From positions 1 to 64,000 of the forward strand of contig JANFXS010000002.1 of NCBI GenBank assembly GCA_024460105.1: a DNA stretch of 64,000 nt, read 5' to 3'. Under the pieces are notes generated by a model, which made no database searches, had not been told where the DNA came from, and was given only the letters and a program-made list of their open reading frames with translations. Below are positions 63,209 to 64,000 of the stretch, piece after piece (positions within the stretch are counted from its first letter, which is position 1; every line of letters starts with the position of its first letter). Source of the stretch: Anaerotignum faecicola (GTDB lineage Bacteria; Bacillota; Clostridia; Lachnospirales; Anaerotignaceae). Made by a program: the position numbers and the translations under genes.

Positions 63209-64000
63209 TTACAACATTGACAGATACTGAAGAAAATTACCGAAAGCTATGGCAAGCCCGGTTCCTACAATGTCGCCGAAAAAACCGAGGAGTATACCGA
63301 ACGAAATCCAGTTAGGGTTATGTGTCGCAGCAATAAGCGGCGCGGATGAAGTTCCTCCAATGTTTGCCGTAATAGCAACTTCCGCGGTAAACAAATCAAA
63401 TTTGAATATTTTGGAAAAAAATATCCAAAGCGCAAACATAACTATAAGCATGATTATGCATACTACAAGAAATCCGGGAGCCTGTTTACACTGCATAAGG
63501 TCTGAGTACGACGCCGTCACACACATACATGCGTAAAGAAAAACATTTGCACATTCCGTCGCCCCATGAAGCTTCCGAACAGGAGTAACGCCCAATATAA
63601 TACCGATAATAGAAGACAATACAACTCTCCATCCCGTTGCATTAAGGAATGTTACGGGCGGCAAATAAGGAATTAAAGAATTTATTGCCCAGGTACCGCA
63701 CATTGCTATAGCAAAAAGCTTTAAATAATCGAGCATATCGCAGTTATTAACATTCGGATCTGTTTCTTCGGAAATCCTTCGGGCAATTTCATCCAAGCCG
63801 TCTGTATTGGCTTTCATAAATTTATTCCATTTGTCTTTTTTCGGAATAAGCGCCATCATAACCGACATGAAAATAGTAAACGCAAACGTAACCATCATTA
63901 CACTGTAAGCATAATCCATGCCTTCAACGCCAAATACGCCGGCTACAGCCACCATATTAATCGTTTCGCCTATAAACGAACCTGTCGTAGCCGCAATACT
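63209..64000 (-). CDS. DUF819-family membrane protein, 5' end cut by window edge
   Basis: The last 263 codons are visible, and the frame stays open to base 64000 with membrane-protein content (IAATTGSFIGETINMVAV), so the gene starts outside. There are about seven transmembrane helices here. The segments EVAITANIGGTSSAPLIAATHNPNWISFGILLGFFGDIVGTGLAIAF-like and GSFIG fit DUF819 (YjcL-like), a family of presumed transporters. It leads the operon. Substrate unknown. Confidence 0.8.
   Translation of the reverse strand, partial: SIAATTGSFIGETINMVAVAGVFGVEGMDYAYSVMMVTFAFTIFMSVMMALIPKKDKWNKFMKANTDGLDEIARRISEETDPNVNNCDMLDYLKLFAIAMCGTWAINSLIPYLPPVTFLNATGWRVVLSSIIGIILGVTPVRKLHGATECANVFLYACMCVTASYSDLMQCKQAPGFLVVCIIMLIVMFALWIFFSKIFKFDLFTAEVAITANIGGTSSAPLIAATHNPNWISFGILLGFFGDIVGTGLAIAFGNFLQYLSML

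Noticed and set aside
1-64000. CRISPR array or complete insertion sequence
   Set aside because: No regularly spaced direct repeats and no transposase, integrase or phage genes were seen; the only mobile-looking DNA is the TIR element family.

Overview
The window is AT-rich with compact minus-strand operons and genes typical of a spore-forming, anaerobic, low-GC Gram-positive. I infer class Clostridia, probably Lachnospirales-like; the genus cannot be fixed from the sequence. Pointers are an mreB/mbl homologue, a DUF5711 gene, a LysM-GH18 spore-cortex-type hydrolase, an EtfAB-linked FAD oxidase with a ferredoxin-bearing EtfA, an S-box riboswitch before metK, and strong AGGAGG ribosome-binding sites, several of them in front of TTG or GTG starts.

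Layout. 1-300: a strong promoter and rRNA-type leader reading out of the left edge. 0.3-9.9 kb: housekeeping genes (cvpA-like, DUF5711, glgA, pepF, GNAT, metK with SAM-I riboswitch, mreB-like). 10.4-15.4 kb: an operon of a leucine-rich-repeat protein, a VWA/metallopeptidase-like protein, a MoxR-type AAA ATPase and an ACT protein, plus a small YrvL-like membrane protein. 15.6-20.1 kb: a lactate-dehydrogenase-like FAD oxidase with EtfB and ferredoxin-EtfA, divergent from an AraC regulator. 20.6-33.5 kb: aspS, an MMPL exporter with a secreted coiled-coil partner and divergent TetR, GH25 and LysM-GH18 wall hydrolases, an SDR, a DUF4397 protein and tRNA-Pro(CGG). 33.7-37.8 kb: GntR, GntP permease and an IlvD/Edd dehydratase, a sugar-acid module. 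38.7-46.9 kb: a surface-sugar locus (rfbF, rfbG, rfbH, an epimerase/reductase, GT2, YfhO) that should make and transfer a CDP-3,6-dideoxyhexose. 47.7-59.8 kb: the most unusual region. A sigma-54 activator has a complete enzyme-like L-erythro-3,5-diaminohexanoate dehydrogenase (Kdd) domain as its N-terminal part. It precedes two transcription units, each with a textbook -24/-12 promoter: a permease gene, and a seven-gene TRAP transporter, amidohydrolase, FAH-type enzyme, thiolase and CoA-transferase operon. 60.2 kb: ogt. 61.6-64 kb: an unrecognised three-gene operon with a DUF819 membrane protein, cut by the right edge.

Five copies of an intergenic element with terminal inverted repeats (about 145-330 bp, no transposase) lie at 5.9, 6.2, 50.2, 60.0 and 61.3 kb. 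One sits between the sigma-54 promoter and the start codon of the permease gene.

Main interpretation (inference): the 47.7-59.8 kb block is a self-contained, ligand-sensing catabolic regulon in which a former amino-acid dehydrogenase became the sensor of a sigma-54 activator. It controls uptake and CoA-dependent cleavage of an unidentified organic acid.
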